Assembly: GCF_921293095.1 (NCBI RefSeq)
Contig: NC_060246.1
Location: forward strand, 139,314,198 to 139,378,197
Reading direction: 5' to 3'
Length of the DNA: 64,000 bases
DNA from: Ischnura elegans
Taxonomy: Eukaryota; Arthropoda; Insecta; Odonata; Coenagrionidae
This document shows, in pieces, positions 34,781 to 45,393 of the stretch; the stretch's first letter is position 1, and each line of letters starts with the position of its first letter. The notes below the pieces were generated by a model. That model was given only the letters and a program-made list of their open reading frames with translations. It did no database searches and was not told where the DNA came from. Position numbers and translations under genes: made by a program.

Positions 34781-36425
34781 GCTAAAACAGTTGGTGCATT
34801 TGTGATTTGTATATAAATACGTGAAATCATTGAATATAATATATTATATGTTGCTGTGTTCTTTATTCCAGTGCTAAGTACTATTTGCATTACTGTTTTT
34901 GTGGGTTTTCGATAATATTTTACAGAGCCTTCTTTTATTTTTGTAACTATTGCTTGTGTTTTTGCCAGCTATAGGCTGATCTATATCCTGACTTGGGGCA
35001 GGAGAGTAGGGATTTAATATTGCATCTGACAGTTGTTAAGAAATGACTCAGAATAGGCAGGTCTTCGTATTTGCGACCATGAAAATATAATTAAGTAACA
35101 CCTTGACCAGAATAAATTGTACCCATTGCTAAGGTCGATTTGTATTATCGTTGTTGATATTTTTTCTCGATTTTTAATGATATTATTTTAATAACAGTTT
35201 AAATTATTTATTTAATAATTTTAAATGCTATAAAATGGTGTGCATGTAATTTCTCCCTACTACTTTGTACTGGTAAAGACAATAAAACTATTTTCTATAT
35301 ACCTTTGACTATGTTACAAAGGAGATGTTGTAAAAATAAAACATTTTAATATCTTTGTGATTGGTGACATAAAATAAAACATTTTACATGTAATTTTTGT
35401 GAAAATTAAAGTGCTGGTACAAATCCAGTAAAATGGAATGTCGTTAAGGTATTGACAATATTTTACATTCGTCAGTTGACAATTAACCTAAATAAAGTGA
35501 ACATTTTCAGAAAGCATCCATCAAGGTGCAATTTCATTGGGCATATATTAGGTATATAACTATATTTTAATTCATTCAATTGTAAGCAAATAGGCGATTT
35601 GTTAGCATTGTTAATCCATTTTTTGTAATGATAATAGGACATTGTTGCACAAAAAAGATTAAGAAAATGTATTTTTTCGGCTACAGTTTAGATTTGGAAC
35701 AGGAGAATAAGGGTTATATATGAATTATATAATGCTGTCGATTATAAATAACTCAGACTAGGCAGGCCTTTGGTCATCGTGACAATGAGTCCATATTATG
35801 GCGTGATATTAATTCAGGCGTGCATGTTGAGGTATTTAGTTAGGTAGGGCTTTAACAATGGATGAATGTAATTTTGTGAATAAGTGTAATTGTACTGGTA
35901 ATGCTTGATCAGTATGAATTGATTTTAATAATGTATGTTTTAATTTTTTATAACCATTGGGAGCATAAACATCCCCAATATTTCTCCCCTGGAGGACTAC
36001 CTGCAACGCATCTACTGAGAAGACCACAAGCCCTCCAGCACTCCAATTTTCAAATTATGTTGTTACATTTCATTATGTATTCCAGTAATCAATTAATTGT
36101 TATAATGCTGAGAGATTATTTCATCGCTAAGTAGCTGAAAAGTTTGTAACGAGTGCATCGTTGTCTGAAACCTCCAAAGCGACGACAAAAGAGAATCAGT
36201 GCAGGCAAGCCACATAACACCCAAACTCTTCATACCTTTCTGGCAATGTGGCTGGCTGAGAACTCAGCAGCGATCTGCCAGATCAGTTCAACCATGAAAA
36301 TTAGAGCCTAATTTTCATAGCTAATTTTCATTGTTTTTTTTAAATATATGAAACTGTTAGACAGTAAGATGGAGGGGAAGGGGCTTTGAGATATCGGCCT
36401 CGAATATTTATACATATAAGATGAA

Positions 36426-36570
36426 AATATTCCAGGTTGGGCACACACAGTACAACACAATTTAATAAAAATTTGTCCTAAATCTGAAGAAGGTGGTAGG
36501 TGCCCCTGAAAATGTATTTATTTTCATCTTTAAGTGTGTATTTTACTGTGTGCGCCCAACCTGGGACATT
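36426..36570. repeat. Fold-back element with about 33-bp arms
   Basis: Arms 36426-36458 and 36538-36570 are inverted copies (ccaggttgggc-cacacagta) with a few mismatches. A 14-bp direct repeat (atttatacatataa) lies outside both arms near 36405 and 36609 and might be a target duplication, though unusually long and not adjacent. Non-coding. Confidence 0.55.
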
Positions 36571-36628
36571 TTTGTGTTATACACCTCATAGAAGAATTAC
36601 CTGAAGCATTTATACATATAATGGTAAG

Positions 36629-36822
36629 CAGGGGCGGATCTAGGAATTTCTTTCAGGGGGGGGCACAAGCGCGACCGTTCCAGGATTTTGTTCTAGGGGG
36701 GACAAGGATACTTCGTAATACAAAGCGAACGCATTGATAATGGGACCGTATTAAAAATATTGCATTTTTTTAATGGTCTGGGGGTGCACGAGCCCCCGTG
36801 CCCCCCTCTAGATCCACCATTG
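36629..36822. mobile_element. Small hAT-like element with 8-bp target duplication
   Basis: Ends caggggcggatctagg and, reversed, caatggtggatctagagg form terminal inverted repeats. Exact 8-bp direct repeats atggtaag flank it at 36621-36628 and 36823-36830. An 8-bp duplication is the hallmark of hAT-superfamily transposition. The 194-bp interior is non-coding with G-runs near the left and C-runs near the right end, as in the relative at 13627-13792. Confidence 0.8.
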
Positions 36823-36989
36823 ATGGTAAGTTATTAGTTATATTTATATATTGTCACTTCTTGGTAGGGTAAGGTAGCTACCCCAAAAAACCGGATGCAG
36901 TAAGATCCAGTATTATATGTATAATATATTTTAGTGCAACAAGAGCAATCTCACATGGTCACTGAGTGTAATACATCGCCGGCGAGAGG

Positions 36990-37230
36990 GGCGAGACAAT
37001 TCCCGCAGCCGCTCCTGTGCGAACTCCCGTCCCCCATCCAGCGACGGGCTATGCTGCTATCACGCGAGGTTTGCGGAGAAGGCTGATCACTGTGAGTCCC
37101 CATGTAACTTCGCGGAAAACATGTAGGGCAGTTGGTATACGCGGCAAGCGCCCTGCAGTCAGCCGCCTTTTCATCACTGACGCCACCTCTGAACTGCAGC
37201 ATCTCATCGACACTGGATGGGACTTGTAGA
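36990..37230 (+). mobile_element. Ty3/gypsy protease fragment
   Basis: A plus-strand frame (37017-37229, 70 codons) ends with SRLFITDATSELQHLIDTG followed by WDL and a stop. RLF-x-TD-x-T-x-x-L-x-x-L-I/V-DTG is the start of the aspartic protease of insect Ty3/gypsy elements; the catalytic Asp is in DTG near 37210. The rest of the protease and all downstream domains are gone. The block is much more GC-rich than its flanks. It is unrelated in detail to the gypsy remnant at 7985-8600. Confidence 0.65.
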
Positions 37231-37719
37231 ATCCTGGAGGGAAAACTTCGCTGTCGCTTATATCCTTCATAAGTCAACTCTCTGTTCCTATGACCATGCC
37301 TACGTCCTGAAATTTACACCCGATTTTAGCACTCTTGTTTATAACGCTATGAAAATTAATTGCGACAAAGTTAATGTCATATTTTTAAGATTACCTTTCG
37401 GTCGGTTCTTTTCTTCGCTGTTTATAAGATGAGTGTATCACTATGAAAGTGCTAATCAATTTAGATATAGTAGCTTTCCCTGGAGTAAGGGTTTTGGATA
37501 TTTGTCATTTCCCTGCATTACTGCTCCTAAATTTAATTCAGGTGATGTGAGGATTTACGCATGTGTGGATCACCTTGGAGTCTAAATTTATAAAATTTTA
37601 CTCCTTAAAAAAATTCAGTATTGAATTTTTCTTAGTCTCCACCATTATTATGTTGATAAAATAAATAACATTCATTTCATATATTATGTTTAAAAAATGA
37701 AAAAAAAAGATTTATTTAT

Positions 37720-38440
37720 TCGGACTTGATCCCTCGCAGGATTCTCATGAAGTTACAGCGCACCGTATGGACCCACTCGGCTACGATTACAAATGCCTAT
37801 GGAGCTACGTATTGGTAAGAGGTAAACGGTGAGTCCAAATATGAATCCAAAGATAGGAAATGATATCTGCGGAAAGCAAAAAGATAATTTTCTTCATTAA
37901 AAATTTTACAACGACAGGAGCGTTTAATTAAGTTAATATGCGTTAAAGTGGATTTAAAAAATTGTTACTGCCATAACATGCAACAAAAAAATTGTTGCAG
38001 AGTGGTTCGATTACTTCGGATTACTACCGCAGTAAGTCTTCTCCTTAACCTATAGTCCATCTCACTCGTTGACTCCGACGGGGATACATTACGAGCTTTG
38101 TCAGGAAAGGGAATGAACCAGTCTTCTGGTGTCACTAAATCAAACTGAATTTTAACACTTTCATACTTCGACGAATTGGCCAACTTAAAGAAGTAAAGTG
38201 TCGCTCTGGACGTAGATTTATTATGTAGCATGAGCTGCACAATTTATGTGGTATTAAACGCTGCACATATCCCGCATGCATTTCCCTTTACTGATGTTGT
38301 TATAAAAATATTGCGGGAGGTGGGAATGTTTTTCAAATTTCCCTCCCACTGGTGCAATAGAAAATACCGAAACTCGATTTCAAAACTGCGGCGAAAGTGG
38401 CGCCGCTCCATTTGTTGCAATACTTTTGAATCCGACTGTA
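37720..38440 (-). mobile_element. 0.7-kb composite element with 3' tRNA-like module
   Basis: On the minus strand it begins tacagtcggattcaaaag at 38440. About 100 bp here match 5262-5370, and a unique middle of about 500 bp follows. It ends with a tRNA-like module: A box tagccgagtggg (37772-37783) and B box ggatcaagtcc (37722-37732). The middle contains a 91-codon minus-strand frame (37965-38240) with the phrase PEDWFIPFPDKARNVSPSES; I recognise no family. The shorter copy at 5262-5452 lacks the middle. The tRNA-like module at the far end is odd for a SINE. An element that picked up a SINE, or a SINE that picked up host sequence, would both fit. Confidence 0.65.
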
Positions 38441-38444
38441 CATA

Positions 38445-41400
38445 ATATCTGCTGACTACCTCATAGCATTACTTTGTGGGTGGTTTTGCTATCTTTCTAA
38501 ATCAAAGGGAGAATGTCATCGAGTAAGGCACTCGTTTTGCCGTGGAATTCGATAAAAAGAGCTCGGTACCTTTTTATATTCTTCATGTACACTTGAAAGG
38601 CTTTTTATAAGGGGTCTATTTCCATTAGAATAGGTTTGTGTTTAATCGGAGTATAACTTTTGTGAGAGAAATTTTATTTTTGTAAAAGAAGTCTAGATGA
38701 AGTTCAGTAGCGAATGCAAATTTCTTGGTGATTGAAGAAACCTGCATTAAAATAAGCCCCCGATGATAACTCTTTTACTGATCGTCTTGAGTGAAAATAT
38801 TACCATCAAGTGCTAAGGTTTACTGTTGTTGTTGTTTATTGTTGGTGTTAACGTTGAGTATTGTTTTGCATTTTATGACGAATCTAGAAGTATTTACCTA
38901 AGGAGTATTTACCCTCGAAAGCTGGTCAAAATTAAATATCTAGTCGTAATTGATTCAAACTAGGTAAATTAATTATTTTTGTGCGGTGAGTCCAAATATG
39001 ACGTTACCCAATAAATATATATCAAATGAAAATTAAAATGTCGCCCAACTTATTAAATATTTCCATAATTCTTTGGATATTTTTTTTGTAATTTTGGATG
39101 ACGCCATATTTACGAGTTTCTCTGCATTTAATGAGTTTACACTTCGTTCGGATACGCACTTATAACTTTAAAACTCTAACTCATACCATGAAACTCAAAA
39201 TTTCATAATAAAGTTTAAGCTGTTTGTGCCATTCCTGTGATTAATATCTCAAACCTTTATCTTAGGATTTTGAATTTTAACGTCTGTCTTTAACAAGTGA
39301 AATACCACATATCGCGACAATGGAGAAAATGCGTTGATTAAAACAAGTTAAGGAAAAAATATGATTTCCGAAAAGTTAACTTTTTTTCACCTCTGTGCAA
39401 GGTTTGGACTGAGTTCAGGATATCTTGGAAGTAATTTGTTTAGTTAAATTACTGTAAGAAAGAATTGGCATCCTATTTACCTAGAAATACCATTTAAAAT
39501 GTATAAAAGGCAATTTTTTAAATTTCACATTTTTAAGGTGATGCATTTTTACAAAACAAAAGAAAATATATCAAAACCACTTAAAGTCATGTTGTTCTAC
39601 AATCAGATATTTTTAGCCGTTATTGTTTCGTTATAAATTTATCCCAGGAAATCCGGGTTTTAACTCTGAGAATTGAAGGATTACATGCATCCTAGGTATA
39701 TGAGGTTTCTTTTGTTATTTATGTGCACCAATTGCTGGTGCTATTTTTTTCTCAGGTGACATGTTCAGCCGTTAAAAATACCATCTTCGGTATAGCTGCA
39801 TTATAATGAAAAAGTGTGCATTAAAATACAATTGGTTAAAAAAATAATTTAGTATATTTGTAAATGCAAACTGAATGAATTTTTTTGAACTCCATTTGTC
39901 GTTGGGAAAGAATCAGGAGTCCTTTGTATGAATTGTATTATTGAGTATGAATGACATAAGTTTTTCACTCAAAAAAGATATAAACACCAACATTCTCTTT
40001 ATATACTTCATAACTGAATATTTTCAGCAGTGCAATGAAACTTTTCATTACTTGGTAGTTTCAATTGAAATTATAATATGCCGCTGAGCTTTAAAATCAC
40101 TGCAAGTGTTCAATCCGTCAAGTTAAAATCATATCAAAGGTACATGCAATTACATCAAAGCATCCTGCATCCAAGTTTTCTTGAAACTTTTTGCCAATTC
40201 ACGGATGTGCTTTCTATCACCTTTATTCACCAGAATAGTGCCAGCCAATGTAAAGCCCTTCCAAAGAGGGCGTGAAAGCAGGTCTGACAAAATTTGCTGT
40301 TTCGTGGCTCACTCCAAACAAAAAACGAATATCTTGACTTTCGCCGAGATTTTTAAGCCCCGTTCAGAATTTTGGATGTCTATCGTTTGATACGGTGAAC
40401 AACTCGACTAGCATCGATAATATCAGAATAATTAGTTTTCCTCGGCATTAAGGAAAACAAATATATTGGCAGAGATTCAGGGATGTTTTATTTGGCGGAT
40501 TTTAAGCATAAATCCTTTTCATTTTCGGTGCATCTACCTGAAGTGCCACTGATATTCAAAATTAGACAGGGTAATAATTTTAAGGCTACGTTTCATTTTT
40601 CAGTTGCATTACCAGAAAAACGGAAAAAACCTGGTATATCATTACCGAAGTGAAATTATGAGGAATATTAATCATCCGATTAAGTTTTTTAAAGCTTAAA
40701 TTCACAAAGTATCATCGTTTATCTTTAAGGCTGCAAAAAGTTGTCTCAATTAACGGGAGGATAATGAGATACATGAAGTTTTTCTTAACGTAATGTCTTC
40801 GCAAGGTCGTGCTAGCGATGTCTTATCCTCTTCGTAAATGGGCAGCAAATTACGTCAAATATTCATAAAAATAACTACTTATTTTTGTTAAAGACTGTTC
40901 AAACTGCTGTTATTAATTAATATGGTTTCAATAATATGTTTACTCTGGAAACATCTCAATATAGTATACTCTTTTGTTGAACGAAGTATGTATTGAAAAA
41001 GTTACCTAAAGTATTTTCTATTTTTTCTGCGTAATTTTATGTGCTCTCCGTTGAGTATCTGTCTAGAATTAAATAATGCCAAACCATTGCAGCGATATAT
41101 TCCCGATGCGTTTTTGCCGTAATTTTTTAGATAAATAATTTCTATGCCTAGGGATACCAGTACCAAGTGCTTCCCTTAGCTTTAACTAACTTTATTAAGT
41201 ATTTATTTAATGGTAAACGTGAGGTTTATTACAAAATTAATGTAGGGAGGGAATGATTCTCCAATACTCCACCAATAAGCATATTCGTAATAGTAAGTTT
41301 GTTTTAAACTATGTTGGCTCATTAATAAAAATGAAATGGAGTCGAAGGTGAATGGTGTAAATTTTTCGGTTAAGAGTCTTATGTAATTTTGGAAGTCGAA

Positions 41401-42140
41401 GCGATGAATAGATAGGTGTCTCAGTAGCAATTAAGTGTATGAAGTGATTGATGGGAAAGTAATCCAGGGCAACTGACGTCTAATAAAAGGGGAGTATCAA
41501 GTCGAGTGGACGTATAGGTGGCTTAGGTACAGAAATGTTAAAGGTTTTTTATTGTATTGTCCCTATGGGATAGTATGCCTAAAGTACAGAGTTTTCAAAA
41601 GCTTTGATGGTGAACAACGGTTTTATGACTACTCAATGCATTCTTATTTCCGATATATTTACGAAATCATACTTGTTTTTCAAAAAATGCCTTTAAATGA
41701 CTTAAATGTACCAATATGTTACCTTTAAAGTTACTTAGGAAGATAAGTATTCAGCTTCAGTTTAGCCGCGTAAATATCCGCGCCCTATTTAATTCTCCCA
41801 GCAAAAATCATGCCGACTTGATTGTCGACTTAAAAATATAAAAAAAATCCTAATTTAATATAAACTACCGCTTTCATAGTGAAAAACATAATGATGTCCT
41901 CCTGATAATGGCAAGACAAAGGCAACGGTGCTATGCAAGTTTCTCTGACCGCTCATTTCCTCGGAAAAGTTAATTCATAAGTAAAAATAACTCAAGGAAA
42001 AATAATATTCCATAGCTGGAATTTCGGTATTTCTTCAGTATCTACTACTGTCATTCATTTCAACTTTATATGACTATTAGCTTTGGATTTCGAAAGACAC
42101 AATATCCATGACCGCGCGAAAAGTGCCGAACACGGATACT
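38445..42140. other. Long AT-rich stretch, no gene seen
   Basis: Mostly A+T with short chance frames. A tgttgttgttg-type run lies near 38822-38840. Small frames at 40078-40390 (+) and 41203-41430 (-) match nothing. No repeat family was recognised by eye. Confidence 0.5.
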
Positions 42141-42149
42141 TTTTCTCTT

Positions 42150-42165
42150 CTCGGTATATAAATAC
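42150..42165 (+). promoter_or_regulatory. TATA-box-like sequence
   Basis: ggtatataaatac is a close match to a TATA box. It lies about 280 bp before the GC-rich island at 42430-43130. No initiator stands out at the expected distance, so this may be chance in AT-rich DNA. Confidence 0.25.
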
Positions 42166-42429
42166 ACTGGCAAAATGAATACAACGTTTTTAACACCAAA
42201 ATCAACGCAGAATGAAATAAGCTTCATTTTGAAGCCAACAACTTGAAATCGGACGAACCGTTACTTCTCTTCAAAGCCTCGAAATCGGGTGTAGAACTTT
42301 TGAAATGGACAGTAATAATATTCGCTTAAACGGTGGAAGCATTTTTTTTTTTTTGCGTTTCATTCAAATTAATTTAGTGTTAATTGACCAAAAGCATATT
42401 TCCGTAAACTATTTTTTTCGCTAAAAGCG

Positions 42430-43430
42430 ACTTGCGGAGCTGTTCACAAATATACAGTGGAAAGAAAGAAATATTTCTCCCACCACTCCGTGCGACTTTC
42501 CGCTCTTTGGGTGCCACGAGGCCATGTCGGCGATCGCTCCAACGCCCGTCAGCTAGGCGCAAAGGCGAAGTGCGAGGTCTCGCACTCGGCGTCAACCGAT
42601 CAAAGCCCTCCACGTCACCAACGAACTGTGCAAGTACCAGCAAGAATTCGTCCTTCGAAATTGTAGCAGGAGTGGGGGGATTAAAGCAAAAAAAAAAATA
42701 ATAAAGACTTTCGATTGCGAGTGTAGCCGAGAGTATCCCGGTCATTTCCTTCGCCTGGATTTACTTGGTCCAATTTCGGGAGGGGAAGGGGTTTCGGAGT
42801 GGGAGGAAAGGACCGGCGGGCGGATTTTCACTTCCCTTGCACTCCCCATTCCCCTCCGACGCTTTCTTCGCCACGGGCAGATCCCTCTGGTGAGTGCGGC
42901 CAGAAGTGGAAAGTGCTCTCTACCTCCCTCACTCCTCCTCGCGATCGACGTCGAAAGAGTTTCGAAAGATGTAGGGAGGGCATTGGCCAGGTTGGGGGAA
43001 GAGGGAAAAGGGGAGGGTTATAGGGTGAAGGGAGGATTAAGGGAGGCGAGGGGTGTTTGCGGAAAGATATGCGGAGGGGGAGAGACCGGGGAAAATGGGA
43101 GAGAAACTGCCCTTTTATTCGCAACCCAATCGAGATCGCTTTTACTGATCCAACGCAGTGGATCGGAGCGTTCCCGTGTTGGTTTTTTATTTACCCCCTC
43201 CTACCCCCTTCACCAGTGGGCACTCCTCCCTCCGATCGAAACTGGTGGTATGGATTCGCATCACTTGTAAATGCGCTCTCAGTCAGCGAGAGTTGGATCT
43301 CTTCCTCCGTTTCCTTAATCTCTCTCTCTCTCCCTCCCTCTCTCTCCGAACGGACGAGAGCTGAGAATCAACTGAAAAACAAACAAACTAATAAAATGGT
43401 CAAGGGATGCGGAGTACATTTCTATTAACT
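42430..43430 (+). promoter_or_regulatory. GC-rich island with CT repeat and donor-like site
   Basis: Against AT-rich flanks this block is GC- and CpG-rich, with overlapping open frames on both strands that are compositional. A strong donor-like site, ccctctg|gtgagtgc, falls at 42890. A tctctctctctc tract lies at 43319-43350. Together with the TATA-like site upstream, it could be a promoter and untranslated first exon on the plus strand. It has no recognisable protein. Confidence 0.35.
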
Positions 43431-43972
43431 CGTCCCTTCCAGCATGGGGAGGGGGTTGGGATGCGACGAGGTCTTTTGAGGAAGAGAATGGAGCAGAGAA
43501 AGAGAGAAATAAGGAAAGGTTTGTCCGTATTCAAAACACAGATTCCCTCGCGCGAACCGGTTTTAAAAGGGCGGTCATCCTAATGAGACAGGACAGGCTC
43601 GAGTTTTGTGGGCTCGTTAAGGGGAAAATATAGGTGAAAATATTCTTGCGAGGACCATTTATTAATAACCATCGGTATTAAATTGAAATTGACTCGAGTC
43701 TTCTCTACTCAATTGCATTCAGAAAAGCGAAGCTTTGAAAGGCAAATCGAAGTTGCCGAAAAGGAGATTCCTCGAAAGAATATTCTTTTTCTTAAAAATA
43801 TTAATTTTATTATGGCTCATGATGGCTGTTGGCTTGGCGTATGAGTAATTTCGGTCCCAGCTATATATTGGTGCTGGCTTCGTTAACGTTATTTGTTGCG
43901 CATTTTATTCTCGTTCTCGTCGGGGAGCAAGTAAACATATTGCTTTCAGGTGGAATCAACTACATTCTATTC
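43431..43972. other. No gene seen
   Basis: GA-rich start (gagaaagagagaaa near 43493) grading into AT-rich sequence. Nothing coding is recognisable. Confidence 0.45.
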
Positions 43973-44226
43973 GATGCACAAAGGTTAAGAAAACACTTAG
44001 CTGTTTCACAAAATAAAATATATTGCGACCGGTTTCGATACAGCGTATCATCATCTGGCAATTACAAGTATCAGTACACAGAATTTATACCCTTGAAGGC
44101 CTTATACCCTATAAATTCTGTGTACTGATACTTGTAATTGCCAGATGATGATACGCTGTATCGAAACCGGTCGCAATATATTTTATTTTGTGAAACAGCT
44201 AAGTGTTTTCTTAACCTTTGTGCATC
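43973..44226. repeat. Perfect palindrome, 117-bp arms, 20-bp spacer
   Basis: Arms 43973-44089 and 44110-44226 appear to be exact reverse complements; the spacer (44090-44109) contains aaggcctt. Each arm includes cgaaaccggtcgcaatatat (read outward), a phrase of a kind that recurs in arthropod dispersed repeats. A 12-bp direct repeat tacattctattc lies just left (43961-43972) and again at about 44269-44280, 43 bp beyond the right arm. Frames read across it on both strands are mirror artefacts. Perfect arms mean either a very recent fold-back insertion or duplication, gene-conversion maintenance, or an assembly/template-switch artefact. Confidence 0.9.
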
Positions 44227-44229
44227 ATG

Positions 44230-45040
44230 AAGGAGTTTCACCATGTTACGCCAACCACCATCGCATTTACATTCTATTCTTTGTGCCTACCTTTGCAGAA
44301 GACTCATCTCTGTTAATTGACTTGATTTAACGAAGTAAAAGGTTCGAGTGATAATTAGATATGTGTGATTCGTGTGCAAACCTACATGACATTCGTAGAT
44401 TGATTGTCCAAAGCAAGATGAAAAACTATGCATGAGAAACACTCTTGACCGCTAACTTAAAATCAAGTTTAGGTGCTAATTTATCATCAACACTCAACTC
44501 TGATGACAGATTTGTAAGCATCAAAGTTTATGCGTATTGAATTACATGAAAAATAAATTGTTTACTTTTCTTCGCCGTTCGCAATTCGCCCACTGATATT
44601 TCATGATGCAGGTGAAATATTTTCAAAACATGCCCTATAGTAGTGCCGTAAAACATCGAAAAAGCCCCAGCGTATTCTCTTATTATGTTTACTGTGTACT
44701 TTTTAACCCTTGCGATTCTAATATATTAATAATATTAGTAATTAGTAATATTCTAGATTTGCGAAATGGGGATGCGCACTGGTACTGAATCGATTCTTGA
44801 ACCTTTTTCCATTCCCCGAGGCACTTATTGACTGAATTCAACTACTCAAAATTAGGCGCTTTTTATGGTTAGATAAATTTCTTTTCATTCCTGCAAGGTG
44901 TGTTTATTTTCCAAATTCTTGAGATCTTAAACCGTATCGATTACTTTTGAAATTGATTCCATCTATTTTATTCTCTGTGCGTAATTTTTTTCATAAAATG
45001 TTTTGGGCGATTTAATAGCGATTCTACGAAAAGCATGCTT
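44230..45040. other. No gene seen
   Basis: AT-rich, short chance frames only. Confidence 0.5.
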
Positions 45041-45046
45041 TCAAGA

Positions 45047-45360
45047 ACGAGGGCCGTTTTTTTTCAACCTCCGATGGGTCATGGTCATGATCAGAAGAAG
45101 AAGTGATTGACTAAAAATTATTTCATTGCTAAATGTTGACACTTGTGGTGTCCTTTCCGCATAATCGCCCCTGCGATTGAGGAATTGGTCGACCCTCTAG
45201 ACAAGCTTTGCGAGCGTAAAGATGGAATTCCCCCGGCTATATCGGCATTGCACGGCGGGTAATCGAAAAATGTCCCATTGAAATTACTCAAGGAGCAGTT
45301 GGGCTGTATCAGCGCGGAGATAACGGGCGTTGTCATGGATCAGAACACTTCAAGTCAGCA
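45047..45360 (-). mobile_element. Truncated mariner element, copy 1 (internal deletion)
   Basis: Begins acgagggccgtttttttt and continues tcaacctccgatgggtcat. It matches the neighbouring copy at 45394 closely but lacks the stretch between caagctt and cgtaaagatgg, about 120 bp. The minus-strand protein trace is therefore only the end and the part around the second catalytic Asp. Confidence 0.7.
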
Positions 45361-45393
45361 TGTATCTTCTTTTGTTTTGCAAGCTTTGCAAGT

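Larger units (their letters stand above)
33955..35345 (+). ncRNA. Possible terminal exon of the candidate RNA
   Basis: An acceptor (ttatattaccacag) precedes 33955. The first part again has gaagaatgaagatagg near 34075. No good donor follows. Three aataaaa poly(A)-signal-like sites cluster at about 35282, 35335 and 35375, two within repeated aaataaaacatttta phrases. Two of the three copies of the box described at 34190-35900 would fall inside. The extent is a guess. Confidence 0.25.
34190..35900 (+). repeat. Three diverged copies of a 100-250-bp box
   Basis: Copies at about 34196-34375, 34965-35085 and 35675-35880 share, in order, a ctatag/ctacag start, caggagagtaggg or caggagaataaggg, atattgc or ataatgctg, and then aactcaga-taggcagg (tgactcaga in the middle copy) with cttcgtat or cttt following. 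The first and third also share ttaattcaggcgt, gtatttag and aatggatgaatgt further on. They lie in one orientation about 0.7-0.8 kb apart. There is no coding frame common to the three. They could be a dispersed repeat or a functional RNA module amplified within one transcript. Confidence 0.7.

Noticed and set aside
42380-43428. Several frames of 70-126 codons on both strands
   Set aside because: Compositional openness in a GC-rich island; no motif, and mutually overlapping.
43829-44330. Two plus-strand frames of about 99 and 61 codons
   Set aside because: Both run through the perfect palindrome, so they are created by the repeat.
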